Positions 34,603-43,793 are shown, numbered from the stretch's first letter. The stretch is 64,000 nt of DNA from an uncultured Clostridium sp. (GCA_900539185.1 UQBG01000005.1:77691-141690); one strand, 5' to 3'. Notes: generated by a model from the sequence alone, not told the origin. Made by a program: numbers and translations.

Positions 34603-35142
34603 ATGAAGTTTGTATGTTCAGTATGTGGTTATGTATATGAAGGAGATCAGGCACCGGAGAGATGTCCACAGTGCGGGGCTCCGGCAGAGAAGTTTGTAGA
34701 ACAGAGCGGAGAGATGACATGGGCATCCGAGCATGTAGTTGGTGTAGCACAGGGTGTGAGTGAAGATATTCTGGAGGATCTGCGTTCTAACTTTAACGGA
34801 GAATGTTCTGAGGTGGGAATGTATCTGGCAATGTCCAGAGTCGCTTATCGGGAAGGCTATCCGGAGATTGGAATGTACTATGAGAAGGCTGCTTATGAAG
34901 AGGCAGAGCATGCAGCAAAGTTTGCGGAGCTGTTAGGTGAGGTTGTTACCGATAGCACGAAGAAGAATCTGGAGATGCGTGTAGAAGCCGAGAATGGTGC
35001 AACAGCAGGTAAGACCGATCTGGCGAAGAGAGCAAAGGCTGCGAATCTGGATGCAATCCATGATACTGTTCATGAGATGGCAAGAGACGAGGCCCGCCAT
35101 GGTAAGGCATTTGCCGGATTATTAAAGAGATATTTTGGTTAA
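34603..35142 (+). CDS. Reverse-type rubrerythrin (rubredoxin domain first)
   Basis: The 179-residue protein has an N-terminal rubredoxin domain with [21 protein letters not shown] (four Fe ligands) and a C-terminal diiron ferritin-like domain with Glu/His ligands in [20 protein letters not shown], and [10 protein letters not shown]. The domain order is reversed relative to classical rubrerythrin, as in the clostridial reverse rubrerythrins that reduce H2O2 and O2 with NADH. GGAGAAAAAAGG precedes ATG 34603. It is a single-gene transcript with a likely peroxide-responsive operator. Confidence 0.93.
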   Translation: MKFVCSVCGYVYEGDQAPERCPQCGAPAEKFVEQSGEMTWASEHVVGVAQGVSEDILEDLRSNFNGECSEVGMYLAMSRVAYREGYPEIGMYYEKAAYEEAEHAAKFAELLGEVVTDSTKKNLEMRVEAENGATAGKTDLAKRAKAANLDAIHDTVHEMARDEARHGKAFAGLLKRYFG

Positions 35143-35224
35143 ATTGTACTTTGTGCATATTGTCTGCATAACATTCTGAAAAAGGGAAGTCGTTGTTGAA
35201 TAGTTGAGAAAATTAGCGTTCGAC

Positions 35225-35253
35225 TTGCAAAGACAGAAAAAATGGGGTATTAT
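35225..35253 (+). promoter_or_regulatory. Promoter of the repeat-rich DUF6465-type gene
   Basis: TTGCAA (35225-35230) and TATTAT (35248-35253) are 17 bases apart, and the gene starts about 50 bases later. Confidence 0.65.
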
Positions 35254-35303
35254 CAAGCTAACTTATAATTTATCTTATGGAATAAGAGATGGAGGAAAGA
35301 GAT

Positions 35304-35783
35304 ATGAGTACCACAAAGACTACAAAGACAACTAAGGTTGATGCTAAAGCAGTAGATAAAGAGAATGTTAAGACAGCAGCAGGAAAGGCTGAAGTAAAGA
35401 AGGAAGCACCAAAGGCAGCAACAGTAAAAGCTGAAGTAAAGAAGGAAGCTCCGAAGGCAGCAGCAGTAAAAGCTGAAGTAAAGAAGGAAGCTCCGAAGGC
35501 AGCAGCAAAAGCTGAAGTAAAGAAGGAAGCTCCAAAGGCAGCTGCAGCAAAGAAGCCGGCAGCAAAGAAAGCTCCTGCAAAGAAGGCAACGACTAAGGCA
35601 ACAGAGGAAGTATTTATCGAGTATGCAGGTAGTCAGGTATCAACATCCGATATCGTTGCAAGAGTTGTAGAAGCAACCGGTAAGAAGGCTTCTGCAATTA
35701 AGGCATTGAATGTATATGTACAGCCTGAGACCGGTAAGATTTACTATACAGCAGATGGTGTAACCGGTGAGATCGCTTACTAA
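35304..35783 (+). CDS. Lys/Ala-rich repeat protein with DUF6465-type C-terminal domain
   Basis: 159 residues from ATG 35304 (GGAGG 35291-35295 ahead; the earlier ATG 35289 overlaps it). The first 100 residues are Lys, Ala, Thr, Glu, Val and Pro only, with four copies of KAEVKKEAPKAA and a basic PAAKKAPAKKATTK tail, recalling histone H1-like or HU-extension sequences. The last 55 residues (EVFIEYAGSQVSTSDIVARVV onward to YYTADGVTGEIAY) form a small conserved domain common in Lachnospiraceae (DUF6465 as I recall). The basic tail suggests nucleic acid or polyphosphate binding. Function unproven. Confidence 0.8.
   Translation: MSTTKTTKTTKVDAKAVDKENVKTAAGKAEVKKEAPKAATVKAEVKKEAPKAAAVKAEVKKEAPKAAAKAEVKKEAPKAAAAKKPAAKKAPAKKATTKATEEVFIEYAGSQVSTSDIVARVVEATGKKASAIKALNVYVQPETGKIYYTADGVTGEIAY
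35388..35549 (+). repeat. In-gene tandem repeat, about 42-base units
   Basis: Four near-identical units starting GCTGAAGTAAAGAAGGAAGC begin at 35388, about 35430, 35472 and 35511; two are 42 bases, one is 39. They encode KAEVKKEAPKAA(A/T)V. The unit differences are silent or conservative, so recent slippage or recombination is likely. Confidence 0.85.
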
Positions 35784-35821
35784 GTCGAAGTAATAGGATA
35801 TAGGTTGATCATACAGAGAAT

Positions 35822-35857
35822 AAAAAATAAGAAGCATGCAGGTGCTTCTTATTTTTA
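35822..35857. terminator. Bidirectional intrinsic terminator
   Basis: AAAAATAAGAAGCA (35823-35836) and TGCTTCTTATTTTT (35843-35856) are a perfect 14-bp stem with a 6-base loop. It serves the DUF6465-type gene and the convergent phosphodiesterase gene. Confidence 0.9.
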
Positions 35858-35862
35858 TGCAC

Positions 35863-36687
35863 TCAGTTATTTGACTGAGAACCGTTTTTTTGTTTTGATC
35901 TCTTTGTGGTTAGTTTCCGAAATCCGTGTTTCATCAGATTGTAGGTACGGGTTTTCCGTTCATCCGACTGTTCCTTTTCACGTTCATGCCGGGTACGGAG
36001 ATACAAACCGACATCCGGGCGGTTTGTAATGATACCATCGGATTCCTCCTCCAGAAACCGTGTGATCATACGTGGTTCGTCAACGGTCCATACATATACC
36101 GGAAAGCCGATGCCCTTCATACGAAAGAGAAAGTCCGGTGTGGCGATGCGATAATGAACAGATACAAAGTCTGCCATACATTCCCGCAGACGCCGGGCAG
36201 GAAAGAATTCGTTAAAGCGAACATTGAGATCTGCATGTTCAACCCCAAGCAGAAGGCCGGTATGAACCTGTGGATCAATATGCTTAACTCTGCGGACAAC
36301 GATATCCAGAAAGGACTGAACCGAATATTCATCGTAAGAAAAGTAGGTCTGCAACAAGGACAGAACTCGTTTTTCATATCCGGCTTCCTTCAGTTCTACC
36401 AGAAGATGCACCTTCTTCTGACAGAGCTTCAGTGTTTCTTCCAGAGTAGGAATGTGATAGCCCAGTGATTCCGACTGTACGCATAGCTGGTGATAGGTGA
36501 GTGCTTTGACAGATACTCCATTTAACTGCTCATCATGAAACAGGACCAGGACTTTATCCAGTGTTTGACGAACATCAAATTCGATACAGTCTGTGTGAAT
36601 ATCCAGTGCAATCTGATAGGCTTCAATTGTATTTTCATGGTTTGCCAGATAGGAGGCTCCCCGATGTGCGATAATCTGTGTAGTCAT
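35863..36687 (-). CDS. Glycerophosphodiester phosphodiesterase
   Basis: The minus-strand protein has about 274 residues and starts at ATG 36687 behind GGGAGATG. GDPD motifs are AHRGASYLANHENT (catalytic His and Arg), CIEFDVRQTLDKVLVLFHDEQL (metal-binding Glu/Asp and second His), VELKE and VYVWTVDEP. It cleaves glycerophosphodiesters to glycerol 3-phosphate plus alcohol. The last 45 residues are very basic (HEREKEQSDERKTRT ... KRSKQKNG), an unusual cytoplasmic tail. No signal peptide. Confidence 0.94.
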   Translation of the reverse strand: MTTQIIAHRGASYLANHENTIEAYQIALDIHTDCIEFDVRQTLDKVLVLFHDEQLNGVSVKALTYHQLCVQSESLGYHIPTLEETLKLCQKKVHLLVELKEAGYEKRVLSLLQTYFSYDEYSVQSFLDIVVRRVKHIDPQVHTGLLLGVEHADLNVRFNEFFPARRLRECMADFVSVHYRIATPDFLFRMKGIGFPVYVWTVDEPRMITRFLEEESDGIITNRPDVGLYLRTRHEREKEQSDERKTRTYNLMKHGFRKLTTKRSKQKNGSQSNN

Positions 36688-36785
36688 TGATTCATCTCCC
36701 AAGTTCCATATTCTTCTGCTATTGTAACCAAAATAAGGAAAGCATACAAGGGGTAAATCTTTAGAAAAAATGAAGAATTCGAGTT

Positions 36786-38108
36786 TTACAGATATAAGAC
36801 GGCGGATACACAGAACCAGTTATCCTGGATATTAAATGTAATATCGCCATGGTAGCGCTCCACGATCGCACGGGCAGATTCCGTTCCGATACCGGTTCCC
36901 TGATGCTTTGTAGAAAGAAAATGAAGTCCATCCTTTCGAAAAGATCCCTCAAAGCGGTTATCCAGTGTTAAAACCAGTGAATTTTGATTGGCTAATGAGG
37001 TATTTAAACGCAGTTCCCGTTGTTCCTCCGGGAGTGTCATACATCCATCCAAAGCATTCTCTAAAAGGTTTCCGAATAATACAGACAGGTCAGTATCGGA
37101 TATGGAAAGAGTCTCCGGAAGGAAAACGGAATACTGGAACCGGATATGATTTTCCTGAAACTGTTGGGCGTAGTAGCTGAGCAGTGCGTTTAAGGAAATA
37201 TGCTTACAGTACAGGACCGGTTTTGCAAGTGCGGTATCGGACTGATATTGATTGAGGTACGGCAGGAGCTGATCATAGGCTTCGTTCTGAACCAAAGAGG
37301 TAATCGTATTGATATGCTGGCGAAGATCATGGCGGCAACGACGGGTTTCCTCCATACGATCCGTAAGAGCCTCATACTGCAGGGTCTGGATCGCTAATAA
37401 GTGATTCTGGTTATTGAGTTCCAGATTCTTTTGGGACTCCTGAATCAGCATAACGATCACATAGTATACCAGAATTGCTCCCAGATTGATCAAAAAGGTA
37501 AATAGCGTGTTGACCGGATTCAGAGCCATCTCCATCGAAGACAGGGAAGTAAAGTAGAGGCTGTGATACCAGAACAGATAAAAGGTGGCAGGGATGATCC
37601 AGAGATATCGCCAGATCGGCTGCTGTGTTTGAAGAGAAATAGCGGGACTCAAATAGTTTTTCAAAAACAAAAGTAAAAACGGATAGATGATCAACAAGAC
37701 AAGAACCGACGTAAGGGAAAAACTCCAGCTATTACGATTATATGCATTTGCGGGAAACAGGATACCCTCGAGGCACTTTCCGGCCACAACAACAAAGTTA
37801 GCGATATTTGATACCATGAGTAAAACGAATAAAAGCTTTCCGGGATGCTCCTTTACAGCCAGCAAAAAGAAAACACCATAGCTGACGGTGCTGCAAATAG
37901 AGAGCAGGGAGGCGGAAATTCCAAACGATAAGCTGTTGGCTATCGTAAAACCGATCTGCATCAGGGTAAGGATGATAACGAGCAGTCCGGTAACAGGCTT
38001 TGAAAAGCGAAAGGAATGACGAAAAGAGAATAAAGCCAGTAACAGATATGGAATAAAGCTGATAATAGCATATAGTATGATCTCAAATAAACGAAATGGT
38101 TCTGGCAA
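36786..38108 (-). CDS. Agr-type (GHKL) sensor histidine kinase
   Basis: The 440-residue protein has about six N-terminal hydrophobic segments (1-215), a coiled stretch, the phosphoacceptor in CRHDLRQHINTI near 265, and a GHKL ATPase with FGNLLENALDGC and GTGIGTESARAIVERY. This matches AgrC/ComD-like kinases. The response regulator gene lies 4 bases upstream in the same direction, so they form one two-component system. No agrB or agrD homologue is seen around it, so the signal is unknown. Confidence 0.92.
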   Translation of the reverse strand: MPEPFRLFEIILYAIISFIPYLLLALFSFRHSFRFSKPVTGLLVIILTLMQIGFTIANSLSFGISASLLSICSTVSYGVFFLLAVKEHPGKLLFVLLMVSNIANFVVVAGKCLEGILFPANAYNRNSWSFSLTSVLVLLIIYPFLLLFLKNYLSPAISLQTQQPIWRYLWIIPATFYLFWYHSLYFTSLSSMEMALNPVNTLFTFLINLGAILVYYVIVMLIQESQKNLELNNQNHLLAIQTLQYEALTDRMEETRRCRHDLRQHINTITSLVQNEAYDQLLPYLNQYQSDTALAKPVLYCKHISLNALLSYYAQQFQENHIRFQYSVFLPETLSISDTDLSVLFGNLLENALDGCMTLPEEQRELRLNTSLANQNSLVLTLDNRFEGSFRKDGLHFLSTKHQGTGIGTESARAIVERYHGDITFNIQDNWFCVSAVLYL

Positions 38109-38112
38109 GGGA

Positions 38113-38832
38113 CTACCTCCTCTGGCGTAAGTACTGCATCAGGAACTGGGAATAGCTGGTTTTTACTTCATTATAACGTCTTCGGCTGATAGGAATATAT
38201 TCTCCGGTGATCAGAGTGAATCCGTTTTCTTCCATCCGATCGATCATTTCCATGTTTGCTAACATGCCCTTGTTGCAGGCGATAAAGCAGGAAAAGGAAG
38301 CTAAGAGCTTCTGGCAGTCCCCATGTGACATCCGGATGCGTATGGTAGAACCGTCTTTCATATGCATCGTTTCATAATGCCCATAATAAGAGGTATATAC
38401 GATGGAATGAACCGGAATCCACTGTTCCTGAGGAAACTGGATAACTCGATTTCTCTCATAGGTTTCCAGATGAATGTGATTCAGAACCCGATCCAGATCG
38501 GGTTTGGTATAGGGTTTCAAAAGATAATAATCAGCCTGAACAGAGTAGCTTTCTGCAGCAAACTCGTTGCAGGAGGTGATAAAAATCAGCTTGACGTCAG
38601 TATCTGTGGTACGGATCCCTCTGGCAGTTTCGATGCCGTTCAGGTGGTTCATATAAATATCCAGAAAGATCAGATCATACTGACCGGAAGAAAAGTTTGC
38701 CAATAGTTCCTGACCATCGGTATAGGTATCCAACTGTGAGATTGGAAACCCAAGTGTTAAAAGACAGTCGGGCAGTAGTTGTTTTAAGTTGTCACGGTCG
38801 ATCAACTGATCATCTACGATTGCTATTCGCAT
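38113..38832 (-). CDS. LytTR-family response regulator
   Basis: 239 residues from ATG 38832, with AAGGAAGGAG ahead; the open frame extends upstream without a site. The receiver domain (about 1-120) has AIVDDQ, the phospho-Asp in LIFLDIYMN, and the lysine in LLKPY. The C-terminal LytTR DNA-binding domain (about 135-235) contains IVYTSYYGHYETMHMKDG and FIACNKGMLANMEMI. It is paired with the kinase behind it. LytTR regulators typically bind two direct repeats in promoters of quorum or bacteriocin genes; the target here is not visible. Confidence 0.93.
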   Translation of the reverse strand: MRIAIVDDQLIDRDNLKQLLPDCLLTLGFPISQLDTYTDGQELLANFSSGQYDLIFLDIYMNHLNGIETARGIRTTDTDVKLIFITSCNEFAAESYSVQADYYLLKPYTKPDLDRVLNHIHLETYERNRVIQFPQEQWIPVHSIVYTSYYGHYETMHMKDGSTIRIRMSHGDCQKLLASFSCFIACNKGMLANMEMIDRMEENGFTLITGEYIPISRRRYNEVKTSYSQFLMQYLRQRR

Positions 38833-39001
38833 AAAGAACTCCTTCCTTAATATAACTATCCATATTATAGCGGAAAAAAGTGTAAATCTCAATTAAAAAT
38901 TGGCTGGTTGCATATTTGGTTTTGAACGGAATTTGTGATATGATAATAGGAACTCCGAAACGATAGGTTGGAGACTGGAATGAAGGGATAAGGGAAGCAA
39001 T

Positions 39002-39670
39002 ATGGAACGAAACTGGGATCTGTCCGAGTGGACAGACGGAAGAAAATATAAATCTACAGATCTGGTAAAGGTGGGATGTAATGACTGCAGGGGGTGTTCC
39101 GCCTGCTGTCATAATATGGGAGAATCGATTGTGCTGGATCCTATGGACATCTATCGGCTGACAACCGGCCTTCACCAGTCTATGGAAGAACTGTTGACAC
39201 AGGCAGTAGAACTGAATGTTGTAGATGGTGTGATTCTGCCGAATCTGAAGATGCAGGAGGCTACCGGTGGCTGCCTCTATCTGAATCCCGAGGGACGATG
39301 CAGGATCCATGAACAACGTCCGGGAATCTGCCGGCTGTTTCCTTTGGGAAGACTTTATGAAGAACAGGGCTTTTCCTATATTCTGCAGGTTCATGAATGT
39401 AAGGCAAAGAATAAAACAAAGGTAAAGATCCGGCAGTGGTTACAGATCGCGGATCTGAACCGGTATGAGTCCTATATCTGCGACTGGCATACATTGATAA
39501 AGAACTATCAGACGGAGGCAAAAAAAGGTCTGCTGCAGGGAGAAGCCCTAAAGAAGCAGAACCTTAAGCTGTTGCAGATATTTTATTTTAGCCCGTATGA
39601 TGCATCGAGAGACTTCTATCCACAGTATCAGGAAAGAAGACAGATGTGCTCTAAGGCTTTAAGCGATTGA
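39002..39670 (+). CDS. YkgJ-type cysteine-cluster protein
   Basis: The 222-residue protein has the motifs CNDCRGCSACCHNMGE near residue 26 and GGCLYLNPEGRCRIHEQRPGICRLFPLG near 100, which define the CxxCxxCC zinc/iron chelate family (PF03692). Members are thought to bind an Fe-S or Zn centre; some are flagellar-methylation enzymes. The rest is unassigned. It lies divergent from the Agr-type pair and convergent with nothing obvious. Confidence 0.88.
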   Translation: MERNWDLSEWTDGRKYKSTDLVKVGCNDCRGCSACCHNMGESIVLDPMDIYRLTTGLHQSMEELLTQAVELNVVDGVILPNLKMQEATGGCLYLNPEGRCRIHEQRPGICRLFPLGRLYEEQGFSYILQVHECKAKNKTKVKIRQWLQIADLNRYESYICDWHTLIKNYQTEAKKGLLQGEALKKQNLKLLQIFYFSPYDASRDFYPQYQERRQMCSKALSD

Positions 39671-39971
39671 TGGAATCAGATAGTACATGGATGGACGCTC
39701 GCATCTTATTTGATAAGGTCAGGGTGTTCTCTGCGGTTTCGTGTGCCTGCTGCGTAGCAAATAAAATCCAGGCAATAATGGTCGGGAGCAGGATAAAGGC
39801 TGCCAACAGAGGATAATAGGATATAGAATGTATTATATTTAATTTTAATAGAAATACCGGTAAAAATCAACAGATATAGAAGAAAACTGGGACAGGTTGC
39901 GAAGGAAAAGGAAAATGTGGTATAAGAGAAGTAAAAAGTTTGAAATGGGTGGAAAAGGAGAGGAGTTATAT
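39671..39971. other. Intergenic region with a possible start-less small membrane ORF
   Basis: On the minus strand an open frame ending at about 39653 encodes a hydrophobic segment (YYPLLAAFILLPTIIAWILF) followed by a helical stretch (TQQAHETAENTLTLSNKM), but I find no ATG/GTG/TTG with a ribosome-binding site. It may be a decayed gene. Otherwise the region is AT-rich and probably holds the promoter of the next gene. Confidence 0.35.
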
Positions 39972-41378
39972 ATGAACTGGAAGGAATTGTATCATTTAAA
40001 CCGAAAGCAGGTCTTTGTATTTATTACGGTATTAACTATGATGATTACGATGGCGGTATGTCAGTGCAGGGGAGGCCTGGTTTATTCTGCATCCGATGCG
40101 GATATGGCAATCAACACGACCTTTGGAGAAAATATGGAAACCTATGCGGGAATCTTTTCAACGGCGGTTACAGCTTCAGTTAATCCGACGGCAACACTGG
40201 CGGTATTGGCAGTGGTTGGAATGACAGAGAATGCAGCCGTGTATTTTCCGGAGGTGCAGTGGATCAATCATGTAGCGGATACCCTGAATACCATGCCATT
40301 TGTTCGAACCATATCGGAGCTGCCGATTGCAAATCCATGGGCAGCCGGAATTTTAGTGGTTGTGGCGATTACGATGTATGTGATTCATTCTACATCTGCA
40401 TCAAAGATGTTTTCAAAGGCGACGATCGATAATATTGAGCAATGGGGCGGTATGATCGTGACGGTGGCACTGTCGTTGCTTCCTTTGGCAACAACACAGG
40501 TGGTGGCAGCAGAAGCGAATATACGGTATGTATCGGCAGGCACCTATGTCGTCTCTCTCATTCTGTCGATTCTGTCGGCGATCTTTACGGCAGTCGTATA
40601 TATATGCATCTACGGCTGTATGGATGCGATTGAGCTGTTGGCAGCGGTTGTTCCGATTAAGGGGATGAATGCGATTGTCCAGATCTTAAAGAGTATCCTG
40701 CATATGATACTGGTGCTGCTACAGTTCTTTAGCCCGGTATTAAGTGTGATTGTGAGTCTGATTCTGATGGTAACGGGTATCCTGTTATTCCGGAAGCTGT
40801 CTACGCTGAGTACATATTATACCTATATTTATGTAAAACCGTTATGGAAGGCACTATGGCATAAGGATGACCTGGTACCGCTGGTACATCGAAAGTTCCC
40901 AAGGAGGGGGCATAAGCGATATCCGGCTGTAGAACTGGCAGTTCCGGTATTTTCCATGAATCGGATCGGAAAGATAAAGAAGCGTGAGCTGGTATGGCTG
41001 ATACGGAAGGATCATACGCCATATCTGGTTTATATGAAACGGCTGCATAAGGTACAGGAGATACCGCTGTCAGAGGTCAATCTTCACGGAGACACCTTAT
41101 ATCTGCAGAAGACATTTCGTTTTACGAGGATATTGACTGAGGATAAACAGGTTGAATTGATCATTAGTAATGAGTACAGTAATCAGTGGCAAAGAATGTT
41201 GGAATGGCTGCAGCTTTCAGACTTCCGGGTAGTTGAGGAACGGAGAAAGCAGGAGAAAGAAACTGTACGGTCCCGAAAGGAAGCACTTCGCAGACAGAAA
41301 CGGGAGGAACAGGAGAAGAAGTGGAAAGAACAAATGGAACGGCTGACGGGATCAAAGGAAACGATGGCTCATGAATAG
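39972..41378 (+). CDS. Uncharacterised polytopic membrane protein with charged C-terminal tail
   Basis: 468 residues from ATG 39972, behind GGAGAGGAG. An N-terminal hydrophobic stretch (about 12-30, FVFITVLTMMITMAVC) may be a signal. Then come a soluble stretch and several helices (about 125-150, 170-185, 195-220, 240-285). The C-terminal half has a PH-like beta pattern (ELVWLIRKDHTPYLVYMKR) and ends in a strongly charged coiled coil (EERRKQEKETVRSRKEALRRQKREEQEKK). I do not recognise it. It is 12 bases upstream of a PDDEXK nuclease-like gene, so the two are probably one functional unit. Confidence 0.7.
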   Translation: MNWKELYHLNRKQVFVFITVLTMMITMAVCQCRGGLVYSASDADMAINTTFGENMETYAGIFSTAVTASVNPTATLAVLAVVGMTENAAVYFPEVQWINHVADTLNTMPFVRTISELPIANPWAAGILVVVAITMYVIHSTSASKMFSKATIDNIEQWGGMIVTVALSLLPLATTQVVAAEANIRYVSAGTYVVSLILSILSAIFTAVVYICIYGCMDAIELLAAVVPIKGMNAIVQILKSILHMILVLLQFFSPVLSVIVSLILMVTGILLFRKLSTLSTYYTYIYVKPLWKALWHKDDLVPLVHRKFPRRGHKRYPAVELAVPVFSMNRIGKIKKRELVWLIRKDHTPYLVYMKRLHKVQEIPLSEVNLHGDTLYLQKTFRFTRILTEDKQVELIISNEYSNQWQRMLEWLQLSDFRVVEERRKQEKETVRSRKEALRRQKREEQEKKWKEQMERLTGSKETMAHE

Positions 41379-41390
41379 GGAGTGACATAC

Positions 41391-41978
41391 GTGTTATATG
41401 ATAAGGATATCCGGGAGGGACTGTTTGACTTTCTGGATGAGACATATGGAAAGAACCGGATTCTGGAGGAAAAGCGGATCGGAAGATCGCGGGCAGATGT
41501 GGTTATGGTGACACTGACAGCGATCTACGGAATCGAAATCAAGAGTGATGCAGATACCTATACCCGGCTGGAGCGTCAGATCCGGGATTATGACCGGTTT
41601 TACGACTATAACTATGTGGTCGCAGGCAGTCGGCATGCTATGCATATCGAGGAGCATGTGCCGGAAAGCTGGGGGATCATTACGGTAGATGAGATAGACG
41701 GACAGGCGGATTTTTATATTCTGCGAAGACCGACAGAGAACCCGAAGCTTCAGTGGAAACGAAAGCTGAGTCTTCTCTGGCGGCCGGAGCTGGCACATAT
41801 ACAGAAATTAAACCATATGCATCTGTATAAGCAAAAGAGTAAGGAGTTTGTAATCGGGAAAATTCTGGAAAAGGTTCCGTTGGAAATACTGGGAATACAG
41901 ATGTGTGAAGAACTATTCCAGAGAGATTATAATATGATCGGTGATATCATAAAGGAGTATCGGAAAAATAGAAAGTGA
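41391..41978 (+). CDS. sce7726-family PDDEXK nuclease-like protein
   Basis: 195 residues from GTG 41391 with GGGAG 8 bases ahead; GTG 41382 is an alternative. It reads YDKDIREGLFDFLDETYGKNRILEEKRIGRSRADVVMV then YGIEIKSDADTYTRL; the D...ExK layout (RADVVMV, EIKS) is the PD-(D/E)XK core. The family is widespread, often in accessory or phage contexts. The likely activity is DNA cleavage or binding. Co-transcribed with a membrane protein of unknown role. Confidence 0.85.
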   Translation: MLYDKDIREGLFDFLDETYGKNRILEEKRIGRSRADVVMVTLTAIYGIEIKSDADTYTRLERQIRDYDRFYDYNYVVAGSRHAMHIEEHVPESWGIITVDEIDGQADFYILRRPTENPKLQWKRKLSLLWRPELAHIQKLNHMHLYKQKSKEFVIGKILEKVPLEILGIQMCEELFQRDYNMIGDIIKEYRKNRK

Positions 41979-42007
41979 GAAATAATTTGCATATTTATTA
42001 TACTCTA

Positions 42008-42640
42008 TCAAAACCGATGTGGCCGATACTTTCTATGATTTACCAGATAAATGAGCAATACGATGCCTGCAATGAGCAGACAGCCCACAGCCCAACTCCC
42101 CGCCATGCAAAGTGCCAAGTTCGTTGGCAGAATCTCTACCAGCTTTTCATCATACGCCAAAAACTCCTGATACTGACTGTTTATCACAAAGTGATGCAGA
42201 GCCGGCAGCCCTGCCACCACGCCTGCTAAAAGAATCTGAATACCCACGGTCAACAGCCCTCCCAGCTTTAGGCATTCATACCACCTTTGATTTCTCAAGA
42301 TCATGATTCCCGCTACGATCAGCAGCAGTCCCAGTCCACAGATCCACTCACAACATACATACATGCTGTGTAATCGTTCCAGCTTTGCGTCCAGATCCGG
42401 ACTCGATTCATATGTTGACAATCCCCGAATCTCTGCATTTCCCATGATCTGCTGCACCAGTCCATCATAGTTTAGATCTGCTTCAAAGATCGTCATTCCA
42501 CTGAGTTGCTCCATATTCTGGCGTGTATATAAATAGCTATAGAATTCCTTTCTTGGTATAAGAACCAATACCATGGCAGTCAGAATCGAGCACATCAGTG
42601 CAAGTCCCACCAGCCATTTTAAATATACTATCCGTTTCAT
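42008..42640 (-). CDS. DUF1461/TIGR01906-type integral membrane protein
   Basis: The start ATG 42640 overlaps the upstream stop as ATGA, so translation is coupled. The protein has about 210 residues with four helices: near 6-28, 95-115, 125-150 and 180-205. The extracellular loop contains YTRQNMEQLSGMTIFEADLNYDGLVQQIMGN, a known pattern of this family. The role is unknown. It ends the transcription unit; a DHH phosphoesterase is first. Confidence 0.82.
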   Translation of the reverse strand: MKRIVYLKWLVGLALMCSILTAMVLVLIPRKEFYSYLYTRQNMEQLSGMTIFEADLNYDGLVQQIMGNAEIRGLSTYESSPDLDAKLERLHSMYVCCEWICGLGLLLIVAGIMILRNQRWYECLKLGGLLTVGIQILLAGVVAGLPALHHFVINSQYQEFLAYDEKLVEILPTNLALCMAGSWAVGCLLIAGIVLLIYLVNHRKYRPHRF

Positions 42641-43620
42641 TCGTGCTTTTCCTGCTCCTGTTTCCGACACTCCGTCACAAATCGCCGCTCGATCTCATCA
42701 TCATACAAATATCCCAGTTTCTTCACCTGTTCAGCTGGTACAAACCCACCTGCCATAGCGGCATGACCGCCGCCACTGCCGATTCCATCCAGTGCCTTTG
42801 CGATGATCTGTCCCGCATTCAGATAACTCAGTTCACTTCTTACAGAAAACTTCAGACCATCCTCCCGGTTTGCATAGACAACAGCAAACTCTACTACATC
42901 CAGATCCAGAATAAAGTCTGCCACCATCGCTACTAATGCATCCGGACAATCAAACGGGATCTCTGCAAATCCGATATTATCATAAATCTTTATATTCTGT
43001 ATCGCTGCACCGTATGCCCGCAAATCCTTCAGTTCCATGGTGCTCTTACTCATAGCAGCCAGCTTATCCTGATCCACATATGGATAGAGATAGGCAAACA
43101 TATCTATATCCAGTGATGTAATCCCTCGCGTTAAATTATCCGTATCGATCCGGATTCCATAAACCAGAGCAGTCGCAGTATTTTCATCTAACGGCGTCTG
43201 ACTTTCCCTAAAATAATCTGCAATCAGAGTTGCACAGGCACCTACAATCCGGATATCCTTATACTGATATTCACACGGAACAAAGGTCGGATGATGGTCG
43301 ATACATGCCACTTCGTTTCCGATAAAATCTGTTATATTCGCATTATACTTCTGTGCATCTACCGTTACTATGTAGTCAGTTTCCTTCATATCGGGAATAT
43401 CTGCGATATTATAAATCTCAAACTGGAACACCTCCAGCATCCGTTTCGTACTCAGTTTCTCTATGGTGCCATCATAGCAGAGCGTTGACTCTACCCCGTG
43501 ATACCGTAAAAAGACCTGTAGCCCAAGTGCACTGGCCATAGCATCCGGATCCGGGTAATTATGTGTCTGAATATATACCTTATGTCCCTTTAACAGATCA
43601 ACTAGCCTCTTCCAATCCAT
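42637..43620 (-). CDS. DHH/DHHA1-family phosphoesterase (NrnA-like)
   Basis: 327 residues. The DHH domain has THNYPDPDAMASALGLQ near 20, TVDAQ, and the signature CIDHHPTF; the DHHA1 domain ends with ALDGIGSGGGHAAMAGG. This is the NrnA/GdpP-C branch, which degrades nano-RNA, pAp or cyclic dinucleotides such as pApA. Its expected substrate here is short oligonucleotides or pAp. It is the first gene of a two-gene minus-strand operon with the DUF1461 protein. Confidence 0.92.
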   Translation of the reverse strand: MDWKRLVDLLKGHKVYIQTHNYPDPDAMASALGLQVFLRYHGVESTLCYDGTIEKLSTKRMLEVFQFEIYNIADIPDMKETDYIVTVDAQKYNANITDFIGNEVACIDHHPTFVPCEYQYKDIRIVGACATLIADYFRESQTPLDENTATALVYGIRIDTDNLTRGITSLDIDMFAYLYPYVDQDKLAAMSKSTMELKDLRAYGAAIQNIKIYDNIGFAEIPFDCPDALVAMVADFILDLDVVEFAVVYANREDGLKFSVRSELSYLNAGQIIAKALDGIGSGGGHAAMAGGFVPAEQVKKLGYLYDDEIERRFVTECRKQEQEKHE

Positions 43621-43764
43621 GGATTCATCCTCTTCTATCTCTTCTCTTCGTTCTGGTTATACCTTTATCGCTGCTCAGATTCTTATAGCAGCAATTCTTT
43701 TTCTATCATACATGCAAGACACTAAAAAATGCAAGCTGTTTACGATATTTTTTCAAATTCTACA

Positions 43765-43793
43765 TTGACAAATCTGCAATCTTTCGTTATACT
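43765..43793 (+). promoter_or_regulatory. Promoter of tRNA-Leu(AAG)
   Basis: TTGACA (43765-43770), a 17-base spacer, and TATACT (43788-43793). The start would be near 43800, 20 bases before the tRNA. Confidence 0.8.

Noticed and set aside
35388..35549. Possible CRISPR or intergenic repeat array
   Set aside because: The repeats are directly adjacent, in frame, and encode KAEVKKEAPKAA units; there are no unique spacers.
40442..41048. Several short frames overlapping the membrane-protein gene
   Set aside because: They have no start signals and follow the codon pattern of the main frame, so they are shadows.
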